This document shows positions 23,959 through 35,405 of a stretch of DNA of 64,000 bases, in pieces (within the stretch, counting starts at the first letter, position 1; every line of letters begins with the position of its first letter). Both the position numbers and the translations under genes were made by a program. The notes under the pieces are model-generated. The model saw only the letters and a program-made list of their open reading frames with translations. It ran no database searches and was not told where the DNA came from. Source of the DNA: Uloborus plumipes (taxonomy: Eukaryota; Arthropoda; Arachnida; Araneae; Uloboridae); assembly GCA_038373865.1 (NCBI GenBank), contig JAXGGA010005875.1, forward strand, positions 1-64,000, in the 5' to 3' direction.

Positions 23959-25918
23959 CAGTGGTCGGAAGTTGCGCGCTACAAGTAGCGAAACTACTGT
24001 AGTAAAAATTGTAAAAAAAATCTAAAAAGGACAAATGTTAGCAAAAAAAAGGAACAGTTCTGTCAAGAACTAAACGAGCCTACTTTCCCGTACACTGACA
24101 TCGGCATTCCAGCATCTGATCATTATTCTCTTGATTATCTGAGACTGAAAATTATGTCAGACATACCTTTTTAGTACTTAAAGCTGATTTCTAAAATCAA
24201 ACTATACCCCTCTCATCAGATGAAATAGACACGTAAAAAGTAAATCAACGAGTAAATAAAGTTTTGTCGCACCTTTTAAAGAATGTAACTGTTACAGTTC
24301 TTTCGTAGAAAAATTCCTCAATCGTTTTCAAAAAAAAAATAATTAAAAGTACAAAGAACATCAAAACACATTTTATCAAAGAAAGAAAAAAAAAAGAAAA
24401 AAAACTCTTCCGTGAATAAAATGTGTCGAATTTCATTTTTAATCCGCTGCCAGTTGTTAACTATAAATAAAGAATAAAATGCCCTCTTGAATAAAAAATT
24501 TTTGTAACAAAAAAAATCGTCTGCCAAAAAAAAATAATAATAATAAATTATATGAAACAAATGAATAAATATACAAAAAATCGTCTGTACAGTCAGTCTT
24601 TTTTTTTCTTTTTTTTTTCTTTTTTTGAGCCTGATTTCCGCCATGTTTCCGGAGTCGGAGTCGGAATCAGAGTCCTCACAGAAGATAGATCAGAAAAGTA
24701 TTTTACATACATTATTTATCAAAACCATTTTCTTACAAAGTTAGTTTGAAGGAAATCTGCCTTTAAGCTCAGGATCAACATTCAACTTAAATTTCCCCGT
24801 AGGCTCTAATGTTAAGTTTTTTTCTGAACGGTTCAACATTGAACAAAAAATGGTTCAAATCAAACAGCGAAATATGGGAATGAGCCTCTCCGAGATCTTT
24901 CGAGCAAAAAAAAGTTTATTCAATTCGGACGGTTCACTTAAAAGTTATTAGGTAGGGAAAGGTTGCTTGAAGGGTTCAATGTTGAACGAACAAAATATTC
25001 CAATTGAAAATTTAACTTCGGTAATGAAGTATTCTTGACGAGATCCTTCGAACAAAAAAAAAGTTCGCTTAAATCGGACTGTTCACTCAAAAGTTATTAG
25101 GGGTGACAGTTTGTTTGAACGGTTCAATGTTGAACGAAAAATTGTTCAAATCAAAAATGTAAATGAGGGAATGAAGTATTCTTGATAAGATCTTTCCAAC
25201 AAAAAAAAAAAGTTTGTTCAAATCGGACTGTTCACTGAAAAGTTAGCATCGCGGGACAGGCTATTTGAACGGTTCAAAGTTGAACCAAAAATTGTTAAAA
25301 TGGAAACATTAAATATGGGAATGGTCTGTACTCGCCGAGATCTTTCCAACAAAAAAAAGTTTGTTCAGATCGGAATGTTTATTCAAAAGTTATTGGGGGG
25401 GACAGACAGACCGACAGACCGACACACAAATTCCCCATCTCAATACCCTACTTTCCAATTTTTAATTTTTCAATATTTATTTTTCTTTTTTATTTCTTTT
25501 TGACTTTTTTTCTTTTTGGTCTTGGCGATATTTGTTGGACTTGGCGATATTTTTTAGATGTATTAAAAGCCACTTTTAATATTTTTTTCGTCTTTCTTTT
25601 ATTTTTAATGGGAAAGTAGGCTAAAAAGGAAAAGTAAGAAATAAATTCAAAGACGATTCCTATTTCTATTCCATATTCGAATGAGGTAATTTTTTAACCT
25701 AAACCACTTTTCGAATTTTTTCGGTCGATCCTCAAACGGTGTTTTCTTTTTATTTATTTATTTTTTTTAAAGTAGCGAAGTAGCAACTACATTTCAGAAT
25801 TAGTGTAGCTCGCTACATTTAAAAAAAAAATATTTGTAGCTGTAGTTAACTACATTTATAAAAAAAGTAGTTGTAGTTGTAGTTCGCTACAAAAAATATG
25901 TAGTTTTTCCAACCACTG
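23959..25918. mobile_element. hAT-type element split by the 147-bp-array module
   Basis: The left end CAGTGGTCGGAA and right end, read on minus, CAGTGGTTGGAA are inverted repeats. Both are followed by GTAGCGAACTAC-type subterminal motifs that repeat several times at 25770-25900. Flanking 8-mers are TTTTGTTT (23951-23958) and GTTTGTTT (25919-25926), 7 of 8 identical, consistent with an aged hAT duplication. The centre is occupied by module copy 2 in inverted orientation. Confidence 0.7.
24083..25625 (-). repeat. 147-bp-array module, copy 2 (inverted)
   Basis: Inverted relative to copy 1 at 1391-3398: it begins CCTACTTTCCCGT and ends GGGAAAGTAGG. Four units occur, with the reverse marker near 24941, 25089, 25238 and 25385 (about 148 bp apart). 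No SINE is present here, confirming that the SINE in copy 1 came later. The flank homology TTCTGTCAAGAACTAAACGA before the inverted end is shared with copy 1. Confidence 0.85.
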
Positions 25919-25926
25919 GTTTGTTT

Positions 25927-27407
25927 CCATGTATGTACTTGTACATGTAACTCTGAATAAAAGTAAAATTCACGTTCTTTATAAAGATAAAAGTAATATA
26001 TTTAATACTATTATTAATACTAAAGGCAAAATTATATTATATGTGGATGTATTATAAGTGCATGTAAACTTAGCGGATATTCAATAGTTTTGAAAATCAG
26101 AGGGAAATCATTTGCTCTAAAAGCGTATTTTTTAGTTTTGTTAAACTATAATTTAATTATTTATAGTAATTATAACGATAAAAAATTTTATGATGCATTT
26201 TGTCATATTAAATTAGCATTGATATCACAAATTCGAAGCAGTTACTTCTCTTAGCTACATTTTATGCGGCTACCCCCCCCCCCCCCGAAATGATTTGTCT
26301 GCGTACGCCTTTAGTGTGTTGGGAGCTCGAATTGGATTTTGGGGGCCATAAAATCAATTGACACTATATTTGAATTATTTTAACTACAATAGAGTGCCAA
26401 AGATTACGAGGGACGCCTCCCCCACCCCCCTTAGTACAGCACTGTTTATAACAGAATATATAGTGGAATTAATAACTTCAGATAAAATTATTTCAAAAGG
26501 ATCGAGTTATCAATTCGACGTCCTGAAATTGAAATTACCTATAAGTATAATAAACTCAATTTAAAATGGAAAATACCAAGCTTAAAATACTTTCATACAA
26601 TTTATATTCCAGGCTTTTATTCCCAAGTACTCACGAGGTTTCGAAAAATTACCATGCGGGTAATCATACTATAGTTTAAATAAGATCTGATAAGGATGAA
26701 ATTCATTACAGTTTCTTTGAAACTATAAGATTTCAAAAGCTTTCAAGTAATTATAGGCGCATCATATTCTCAAAATTAATTACAGGATGCAAACAATTCA
26801 TCTTTAATTCGGCATTTCAGAATGTTTAAATACTTCTCTTAATCTACGAATTAGGATATATAGATTACAATTACAGTTTCTTAAAATATCATTATAATGT
26901 TGGTCAATCTTGGTGTCGAAAACAGCTTACATGATACTGTATCTTCTGTCAATGGTCTGTTAAGGATGCTATGGATCAAAATCATCGCTGGTGTCAACTG
27001 AAAGGAACTGACTAATGCACTTGTTGTGACAGAGAACTTCGTATTACTCCGATTACAGAGCAATTGTGGAGTTAAGTTTACAAATAAGGGTATGAGAAGC
27101 AGACTGCAATAATTCCTTTAAAGTGAAACGCGTCAATTGCACTAATTTTAGTTCTATCGATTGCATGTTATAGGGCATCATTCATAATGGTCTCTTTCTT
27201 CTTTTCTTCTTCTTCTTCTTCTCTCTCTCTCTCTCTCTTTTTGATTAATTACCAGCAACTGATTATAAAAATGTTGTTACAATGACATAAAATTCCTTAA
27301 AATATTTTTTTATTAGGAAAACAAGAATTAATAACTAACGATTTGCAATAAATTCCGTTTGAGGCAGTATTTTTCCTTAGTGAGTGTATATAAAAAAGTA
27401 CTTAGTA
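25927..27407. other. Intergenic, no gene seen
   Basis: AT-rich. Contains a C run (26275-26286) and a TTC/CT microsatellite (about 27197-27240). No coding sequence was recognised. Confidence 0.45.
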
Positions 27408-29298
27408 GGGGTAAGTGGTGTACCTCGGACATATGTGTACCTCGGACCTAGGCTGATTACAGCTCTGCTTATTAAAATATTTGAATAGCAACATGTGTAG
27501 TTGAAATATGTGCCTCTAGAGGTCTTACTGCATACCTTTCTGTTTTGTTGAAAGTTCATCTGATTGAAATATTATTATAAAAAGAAATCCACCATTCAAA
27601 AGTAAGTTTTTCCGGTTACTTTTGGGTATTTTTATTCTAAAACATATATTGTTTATTATGAAATGAGGGTCATGCATTATGCAGTCATGTTCTAGCTATA
27701 ACACCGTGTGCTTGAAACAAAGTTAATCCTAACTGTAACACAATGGTCAGATACTTTGTTTTTTATATCCAAGTGGTGTACCTCGAACCCAATACAAGTG
27801 GTGTACCTTGGACCGGTCCAAGGTACACACTTCTGCAGTGCATAACAATTACAACTCCTAAAATTTTATGTTCTTTAGTTTTTTGAAATGCCTTTTAAAG
27901 TTCCACTGAAATGTTTCCTTCCAAAACTAAAAAATTTAACTTAAATTATAAACTTAATGTGCAGTTTTGCAACTGCATAATCATGATTTATGGTAAAGCT
28001 AATGATGAATTCTTAACTGCATTTATATGTGCAATACACCGCTAACTCGGTTATTCCATCCAAGGACTGCAGTCCTTGGACGGTTTATATAACGGTGAAT
28101 AAAAATATTTTTTGAAGATTTTGATTTCCTCCCATCTAATGTCAATGATTGCCCAGTGCAAAAGCAAGAAGAAAATAACACACAAAATGATTTTACTGGT
28201 GTGTCAACACTTAAAGCTAGTACTGTTTTGCCAAGCATAGTAGTCCCCTGAAGAAATAAGGCCATATCCAAAGGCATTACCGAAAAATGACCCCATAGGA
28301 GGAAGACCTAAAAGAACGTCTTGTATTTTGACCGATACATCCCGGAAAGAACGTCTTGAAATAGAAAAGGCTAAAAGGGGCAATGAAACAAGTAAAGCAA
28401 ACTAAGACAGTAAAACCCCCTACCAAGCCAGCTAAGAGTTAACTTTATTATTCTTTACAGTCTGAACTTGAGAATATTGAAGACTTTTATGAGGAATCCA
28501 ATAATTCAGAGGAAGGTTTTAATGAGCTAGAAGATGTAGAAAACATTAATATTTAGATTGGCGATTTTGTTTTGGTGAAATTTGCTGGAAAAAAAGCTAT
28601 CAAATATTTTCTTGCAAAGATTATTTCTATTGCTAATGATGAATATGCAGTTAAATTTGTAAAAAAAAGATCCAAACTGTGAGAAGTTTACAAGAGAAGA
28701 TCCTACCATTTATGAAGTTGAAAAAAAGGATATATTCAAGCTACCACACCCAGTACTATCTAGTTAATCAGAAAGGTAGCTCGAGAAGTTAACATTTGGA
28801 ATTGACTTATCCAATAACAATCTTGGTTGGAAATAAGTGCAGCTTAAAAAAAACCTCTCTAGCATGGTTTTCAGGAGATAGAGCATCTTGGTATTTTTTA
28901 AAAAGGGAAACGCGTGACAAGATAATAAGATCTAAATTTTTATTTATCTTTGAAACAAATTAAAAATGTATTTCTAAATTTATGTGTGGTATACTGATTG
29001 ATAAATAGTGTTGTTCTTACTGAAAATCATGTTTTCTTTACCTGTTAATCATTGGTCCAAGGTACACCATCCCAAAACCCAAGGTACACCACCGGTGGTG
29101 TACCTTGGTTCTATGTGCATTATTATGTTTATTACAAAAAATGTAATTGAAATAAGTTTAAGAAAATTTTAAGATAATTATATGTAGTGTAAAAAATCAT
29201 AAAGTTTCAACTTATGGTATTTGTTTTTAAATTTGGCAAATAGTTATGAAATTAAAAATTGAGAAGCAAAAATAGGTCCGAGGTACCCCACCTTCCCC
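27408..29298 (+). mobile_element. pogo/CENP-B-like DNA transposon, internally deleted
   Basis: Ends GGGGTAAGTGGTGTACCTCG and, on the minus strand, GGGGAAGGTGGGGTACCTCG, flanked by TA (27406-27407 and 29299-29300). The motif GGTGTACCT(C/T)GGA recurs in both orientations near both ends (27418-27450, 27773-27835, 29049-29110), probably subterminal binding repeats. Plus-strand remnants of the transposase C-terminal region are recognisable (28244-28745). The catalytic core is missing, so this is a deletion derivative. A fragment of the dispersed repeat also seen at 18.0 kb lies at 28031-28075. Confidence 0.82.
28244..28745 (+). pseudogene. C-terminal remnant of a pogo/CENP-B-like transposase
   Basis: One frame from 28244 reads SPEEIRPYPKALPKNDPIGG and then KRTSCILTDTSRKERLE, the basic linker typical of this transposase group. 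After stops, about 28555-28650 reads IGDFVLVKFAGKKAIKYFLA and then AVKFVKKR, the C-terminal small-barrel-like segment often found in these proteins. An acidic stretch lies before it. Stops and frameshifts separate the pieces. No DDE core remains. Confidence 0.75.
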
Positions 29299-29300
29299 TA

Positions 29301-30867
29301 CAATGTATATAAAAAAGTATCCAATACTTTGCATTAAGTTTCAGTTAATGCAGTAAATTTACCAATTCAGCATTATCAACTTTGACAATTTAAGCTTATC
29401 CTATTCAAAAAAATAAAAACATAGTTTCTGTCAGTTTGTCTTTCGGCTGCCCGTTTTTTGCCTTGAAGATAATGCTGGTTTTTAAAGCTTTCTTTTGGCT
29501 TTATTCTGCTCCAAATTTGATCATTTAAATCTCATCTTTGCACTGGTATATGGTAGTAGCGTTCCACTTCTTTTTGAAAACCACTCTTTACATAAATCAA
29601 TGTACGAATGTTTGTATGCTATCTCCTCAAAAGTGACGAGGAGTTAGGTATTAAACCAGATACAAAAGAAAATCAAGATTTTCCAAGAAGCCTATTTAAT
29701 TCAGTATCTTTATTCAGCAAAGACTAATTAACATGTGAAAATTTAAGAAAGTGATAAGCAACCATTCTCAATTTTAGAAGTCGAAACATACGTACGGAAT
29801 TCAAAGAAATGTCAATCAAAAGAGCATTTATTATTATTTTCTTTTTTTTTTTTTTTTTGCTTAACATAGTTGGTAACTGCTAAGTTCCCAACGAATCACA
29901 TTTTCACTACAGAATTAACCTGCTTTTAAAAAAATGTATTGACATCTAATATCTTGCAAGAATAAAGAGGGGGAAAAAAGACTTCAAGGTCTCATTGAAA
30001 AGTAACACATCAATCCAAAATATTAAAAGATCGTTTTTTTGGGCAGCACTTCTTGTATTTCAAACGAATAAAAATATCAGGTTAAAATTTTAAACATTTC
30101 GTATGAAAAACCAAAACGCACAAATGGTTTTAGAGAAAACAAACTGATGGAAGATTTTTCTCACTAATATAAAACAATGAAAGATGACAGGGACGTAGCT
30201 ACGAAAGGGAAGGGAGACGATTCCCCAAACCTTATCCCTTCATTTTACGCCACCAAAGGTAGCCTGGAAATATATTTTTGAAACTTTAATTTTGGAACAT
30301 TTCTGAGGAGAATTCCCGAACCCCATATTTTCCCCCAATGTTATTTACATTGGCTTACTGTCATTTTAAAGACACAACAACTTATTTAGGCCATCAATTT
30401 GTACGGGTCTTCAAGAGTATACTCTCATCTAGACACCCGAGAAAAAACTCCCTCCCCCCCCCCCCCCCCATCATTAAAGATCATCGGGAAAATCCGTCCC
30501 CACCCCCTCCACACACACACATAAATTTGGAAAAATTAAGGAAATCCCACACAAACTTCCGATTTTGCCTTTATCATGAAACAGCCTCTGAAATTTCGTT
30601 TCTAAGGCTTCAATTTCGAAGAAATTTCAGGGTGAGTGCCTCCGAAAGTACTGATAATATTATCGAAAATCATCTATTATGGCAGGGTTTCTGGAATTTT
30701 CAATTTCAGAAAATTACCATAAAACGACAACCGAACCTCTATTTCTCGGACATAACAAAACTTCATAAACTGCGTGCATAATAGTTAACTTCGAACTAAG
30801 GATGCGCCGATTAATCAGCCATAATCGGCCCGTTTGCCGATCATTAATTAAAAAAAAATTGCCGAAT
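29301..30867. other. Intergenic with degenerate dispersed repeat
   Basis: AT-rich. C-rich tracts lie at about 30452-30470 and 30500-30512. The sequence around 30790-30845 (GGATGCGCCGATTAATCAGC) resembles a hAT terminus without a partner. No gene was recognised. Confidence 0.4.
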
Positions 30868-31465
30868 AAAAATTTTTTGTGTGCTTGTATATTCACTACA
30901 TGTTATAAAGCATTAAAAATAGTGGTGCAAAAACAATTAATTTTTATTTTTTTTTTTATTTTTTTTTTTTTTTTGAAATTTCATATTAAGAAAAATTTAA
31001 CGAAAATTCCCAAATTTCAAATTGCTCCATGGGTCATAAATCTTTTCAAACTTTGAATTTCCACTTAATTTCCAATCATTAGTCATGATTGCATAAATTG
31101 TTGCATTACATGTAATGTTTTATGAGATAATTTATAAAAGATGGCTGGAAATGAAAATTTATATGAATTTTTCAGTAAATACGGTAACTTTAAAAATAAA
31201 AAAGTCGAATTTCTAATTTTACGGAATTGTAATGACTAAAATTCATAAAAGAAATTATAACTAGACAGTATCTTAATGTATTTCTAAAGTTTAATTTTAA
31301 TCCAATGAATATTGCAATGCATGAAGCAATTTTAAAAGTTGGGAATTTTCATTCAAAAAAGTTTTTAAATTTTAAATTTCAAGAAAAGTATTCATTGTTT
31401 TTGCACCATTTTTTTATGCTTTCAGATGTAGTAAATATACAAGCACACAAAGTTTTTGACATACA
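30868..31465. repeat. ~600-bp element with ~70-bp inverted arms
   Basis: Left arm (about 30869-30940) has TTTTTGTGTGCTTGTATATT, then CACTACATG and GGTGCAAAAACAAT. The right arm (about 31393-31463) is its complement (ATTGTTTTTGCACC ... AATATACAAGCACACAAA). No target duplication was identified. Non-coding. Confidence 0.6.
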
Positions 31466-32817
31466 GATCAAAAATTGATTTTTTTTTTTTTTTTTTTTTT
31501 TCTGAAAAAAAAAAACATTTTGAAATTATGGACCTTAAACTTAAAACAGCAATTGTGGGCCATCTTTGATAACACGTTTGGGAGAAAGATCTTGATTTTA
31601 TGACTCCAACTAGGATTTTTTTTTTTTTAATTAAAGTCTAAAAAACAAACTTAGATAATCCTTGTTGACTTAGGGGAATGCTCTCCAACGGTTTTTTTTT
31701 TTTTTTTTTTGAAATTGAATTTATGAAAACGAAATTTCAAACAAAGTTCAATGATGGGGAAAGGAAACTGTCAGCATTTTGGGGGAATTTGTCCGAAACT
31801 AAAGTCTTAAAAGTGCGATTGTAAGCTATCTTTAATGAAGAGTTAGAGGGGAATGGATGAGGTTCGAGACCCTAACCTGAACATATCCAACAATAAGGCA
31901 ATTAGAAACGCAGTTGTAGGTAATGTTTAATGACATTGGGGTAAAGTGGTGCATTGCATTTAGATATGTTAGGGAAAAGTACATTTGGGGTCTCTCCCAA
32001 TCCCAATGAAATGTAATATGAAATGTATTATATAAAATTAAATTCTTTAAACAGAAGTTTGATGATCTTTAAGGGTTTAGGAGGGGTTATAGGCTTTAGC
32101 CTGGGAGGGTTGCAGCACCATAACCTCTCCCATTTTCTTTGTAGTTTACAGACACATAACTTTTCAAACGCTCTCTTTTAACTTTTGTTTTTAGTTTAAT
32201 TTCAGTCAGAATTGAAATTGAAATATACGTTTTGAGTTTAATTTCCTTGCATGATGTTGTTGTGTTCATATGTTTAGAGCAGAGTTAATCGATTTAAATT
32301 AACCCGATTTAAATCAGTTGATTTAAAAAAAAAAATCATCGATTTAACTCTTTATGGCCCGACGGAACTCAAAGTCTCACTTATATTAGTTTAGTATTAT
32401 GAATCCTAAATGGCTGGAATCAAATTGGCACTTGAAACTACCACTCCTTGTATTTTGCTGAGAGGCCGACAGATGGTACCTGAGATCGAAAACAGTTTTC
32501 TTGGGGGCCCTAAAGCGTGGGGGCCTTATTAGATCCCCGAGACTTTCATTTTTTTCTCGATATATATAGATATATATATATGTTGTTTGATGTGTTTGTA
32601 ACTAAGAAGGCCCAAAAAATATGCAAAAATTCATTGTTAAATTAATTTGGGACATAAAGTGTTAAAGCATGATTTTTAGAAAATGAATTTTCAAGTTCAA
32701 AAGAATGAATTTAATGGGCATGAAGTTCGGAGCATTTTTATTAAAAAAAAAACAATAAACAAGCAAATATTAATTTAAAACGATCTTACAAAAAGAAAAC
32801 TTAGAACGATTCATATA
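31466..32817. other. Intergenic, degenerate minisatellite-like sequence
   Basis: Poly-T tracts recur (31479-31501, 31618-31629, 31692-31710). Loosely repeated blocks of the form AAACTAAAGTCTTAAAAGTGCGATTGTA / GGTAATGTTTAATGACATT occur about every 100-150 bp between 31520 and 32120, resembling blocks at 37.8-38.7 kb and, inverted, 45.6-46.0 kb. No gene was seen. Confidence 0.4.
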
Positions 32818-33468
32818 CAGGGTGTCCACTCCAATCGTGGACCAATAGCTAATTTCTAAACCGTTAGAGATAAGCATATAGTTTATTTAGGAAAAAATCT
32901 CCAAATTACGAAAAGAATTTTGGGTCTATTCAATGTTTTTCAAAAAATCAAATTTTGAAAGAGTTACGAAATTTAAATTTTTATACAGCCCCCCAGTCCT
33001 ATCAATCATATTTAGTAAAAAATTCTTGACACTGTAACGTTTAAAACTAAAAAAAAATCACTCTTCTACCACAAAAATTGACCGAGTTATGACGTTTTGA
33101 AAAATCAAGATTTTGAATGATTTCGCATACGGTCCCTTAAGCGATCTCTCGATGACGTCATGAAATAATGCAAAATCTTGATTTTTCAAAACGTCATAAC
33201 TCGGTCAATTTTTGTGGTAGAAGAGTGATTTTTTTTTAGTTTTAAACGTTACAGTGTCAAGAATGTTTTGTTAAATATGATTGATAGGACTGGGGGGCTG
33301 TATAAAAATTTAAATTTCGTAACTCTTTCAAAATTTGATTTTTTGAAAAACATTGAATAGACCCAAAATTCCTTTCGTAATTTGGAGATTTTTTCCTAAA
33401 TAAACTATTTGCTTATCTCTAACGGTTTAGAAATTAGCTATTGGTCCACGATTGGAGTGGACACCCTG
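32818..33468. mobile_element. 651-bp near-perfect palindromic MITE
   Basis: Arms of about 298 bp (32818-33115 and 33170-33468) are nearly identical inverted copies around a spacer of about 55 bp that includes TGACGTCA. Ends read CAGGGTGTCCACTCC on both strands and are flanked by TA (32816-32817 and 33469-33470), pointing to a Tc1/mariner/pogo-group non-autonomous element. A transcript would fold into a long duplex. Confidence 0.88.
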
Positions 33469-34190
33469 TATTTATTTAATAAAGTTAATTGAAACCAAAG
33501 AAAAATAACAAAATCATGGTTTCAATAACATTGGAAAGAAAAATTTCAAACCATATATATATGAACTAAAATGTTTGTTGTTTTTAGTTAGGTGTTAAAC
33601 TATTAAAGTATTAAATTAAAAATGAGCTTGTCATACAAGCCTCTTCAACATTCAGTCAAAATGCAGTAAGTCAAAACAGTGTTAAAGTATTAAATATGCA
33701 TATTAATAAGGCAAGAATTCAAAGGGTAAAAAGTATGCATTTCAGTCCTTGGTGAATTACATATAAAGGTTTTAAAAGTCAAGATGTAGGGGTGTTTATT
33801 TAATCATGGATTTTATGTTATGGCTCTTTAAAAAATAAGTACATAAATTAATAAAAATCATTATTTGAAGGAAATAATTCAATGCTATTTTTATTCTTTA
33901 TTTCCACAACTAATATAATTCTTTATTATTTTCAATTATTTAATCATTCGAATTATTTTATAATTTTTTTAATTTTCAAATTATATTATAATTTTTTCTA
34001 CATATGTCTAAGAACAATCAAAACTTTGCAACAGGCTCAGTTTTAAGAGAATTCTATTTAAATCAAATAAATCCTTTTTTATTTTTATCGTGATTTTTAT
34101 CAACCCTGTTTTAGAGTTTTTCTCCGAGCAGTGTTGAAGCTTTCCGTCTTTTTTTTTTTTTTTTTTTACTTCAATGTGAACCACTCTATA

Positions 34191-34380
34191 CGGCCGGAAT
34201 TCAAGTAAACACGGACGATCGCAACTCCCCATTGCAATCGCAAATTCCCAAATTTGGATTCAAGTGAAAAGTTACAATCGCTACGAGATGCTATTTTATC
34301 GTAATTCGACTTCCAGTAACGATTGCAATTGCGATCGCCTCGAAGCGATTACAATGGCCACTTTCACTTGAATTCGGCCC
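34191..34380. mobile_element. 190-bp Harbinger-like MITE
   Basis: Left CGGCCGGAATTCAAGT pairs with the right end read on minus, GGGCCGAATTCAAGTGAA. Flanking triplets are ATA (34188-34190) and TTA (34381-34383), compatible with a mutated TWA duplication. GCGATTGCAATC-type motifs occur repeatedly inside. Confidence 0.6.
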
Positions 34381-35405
34381 TTAGAACTTCTCTTTAAAAA
34401 TGTCATTTTAAGGAATATTCAAATAGAGCAAGTTCACTTATTTCTGTACCCTCAGAACCAGACTAACGTAAATCCATTTTCGTAACTTTTTAGCAGAGGG
34501 CGACAAAGATGCTATATACAATGCAATAATATTAAGGTGAAAATCACCATTTTTGTGAACTTAGGTCGTTCTTGTACTGACGTACAGATTTTGCATTGAG
34601 AAAAGGGCGTTCGTAGTAACACCGAAACCGGTCAGTGTAAGGCCCCTATATAGACGAGCCGGCGCATCAAGATTAAGTTTCACCCCTTTGGATCCAGCGC
34701 GTGTTTGTGTGTTTGACTGGTTGTCATTTCTGGCCAGTAATCGCGTTTTGGTAATTTTCATTGTGAGCCATTATTAGCTGCACGTGGATTTGGCAAAGCT
34801 TAGCAATGTGCCAAAACTTTTTTCTGGTAACCCTACTCCGCAACAATGAAAATTTGAAAGTAAAAGTTAAGGAATTGGATCCAAAGTGGTGAAACTTAAT
34901 CTTGGGCTACGTTCGGAAACAGGCACCGGTCGCACCGGTGGCACCGAAAGCGTTCGGAAACTCAATTACGTCACTTTTGGTGCGACCGACCGCGTTCGTA
35001 AACACCTTCGGTTGTTCATTTTCGGTCGACCGGAGAGTAACCACTTCCACCGTGGTTGAAAGCCGGTTAGTGAGGTCACGTGACACTTTTTGGCCAATCC
35101 ACAATGAATTGATGTTTTTGAAAAATGTCTGCTCGTCGTTTAAGAGTTGTATTTCCATACTGAGACTTTTAAATTGTGAAGATGTTCACAACAATCTGTA
35201 TGAAAATACAACAGACTAGGAAATAAAAAAAACTGCATGAATATGCATTGCCTAAAGTAGGATTTTACCGCATCACTATTTCAGGATCGTGATCGACTTG
35301 TATTGATATTGTTATTTGTTTGATTACTGAGTGATTGCATATACGATGACAGAATTTAAAGCTTAAAAGCTTGCATTTTTTTTTCTTGTGGATGGGTACT
35401 GGGTA

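Noticed and set aside
30338..30781. Open frame of 147 codons
   Set aside because: Contains a C run and degenerate repeat blocks, with no domain pattern and no coding-like composition over its length.
34902..35219. Opposed frames of 105 and 83 codons
   Set aside because: They lie in the terminal repeat-rich end of the Harbinger-like element (GTTCGGAAAC motifs) and mirror each other.
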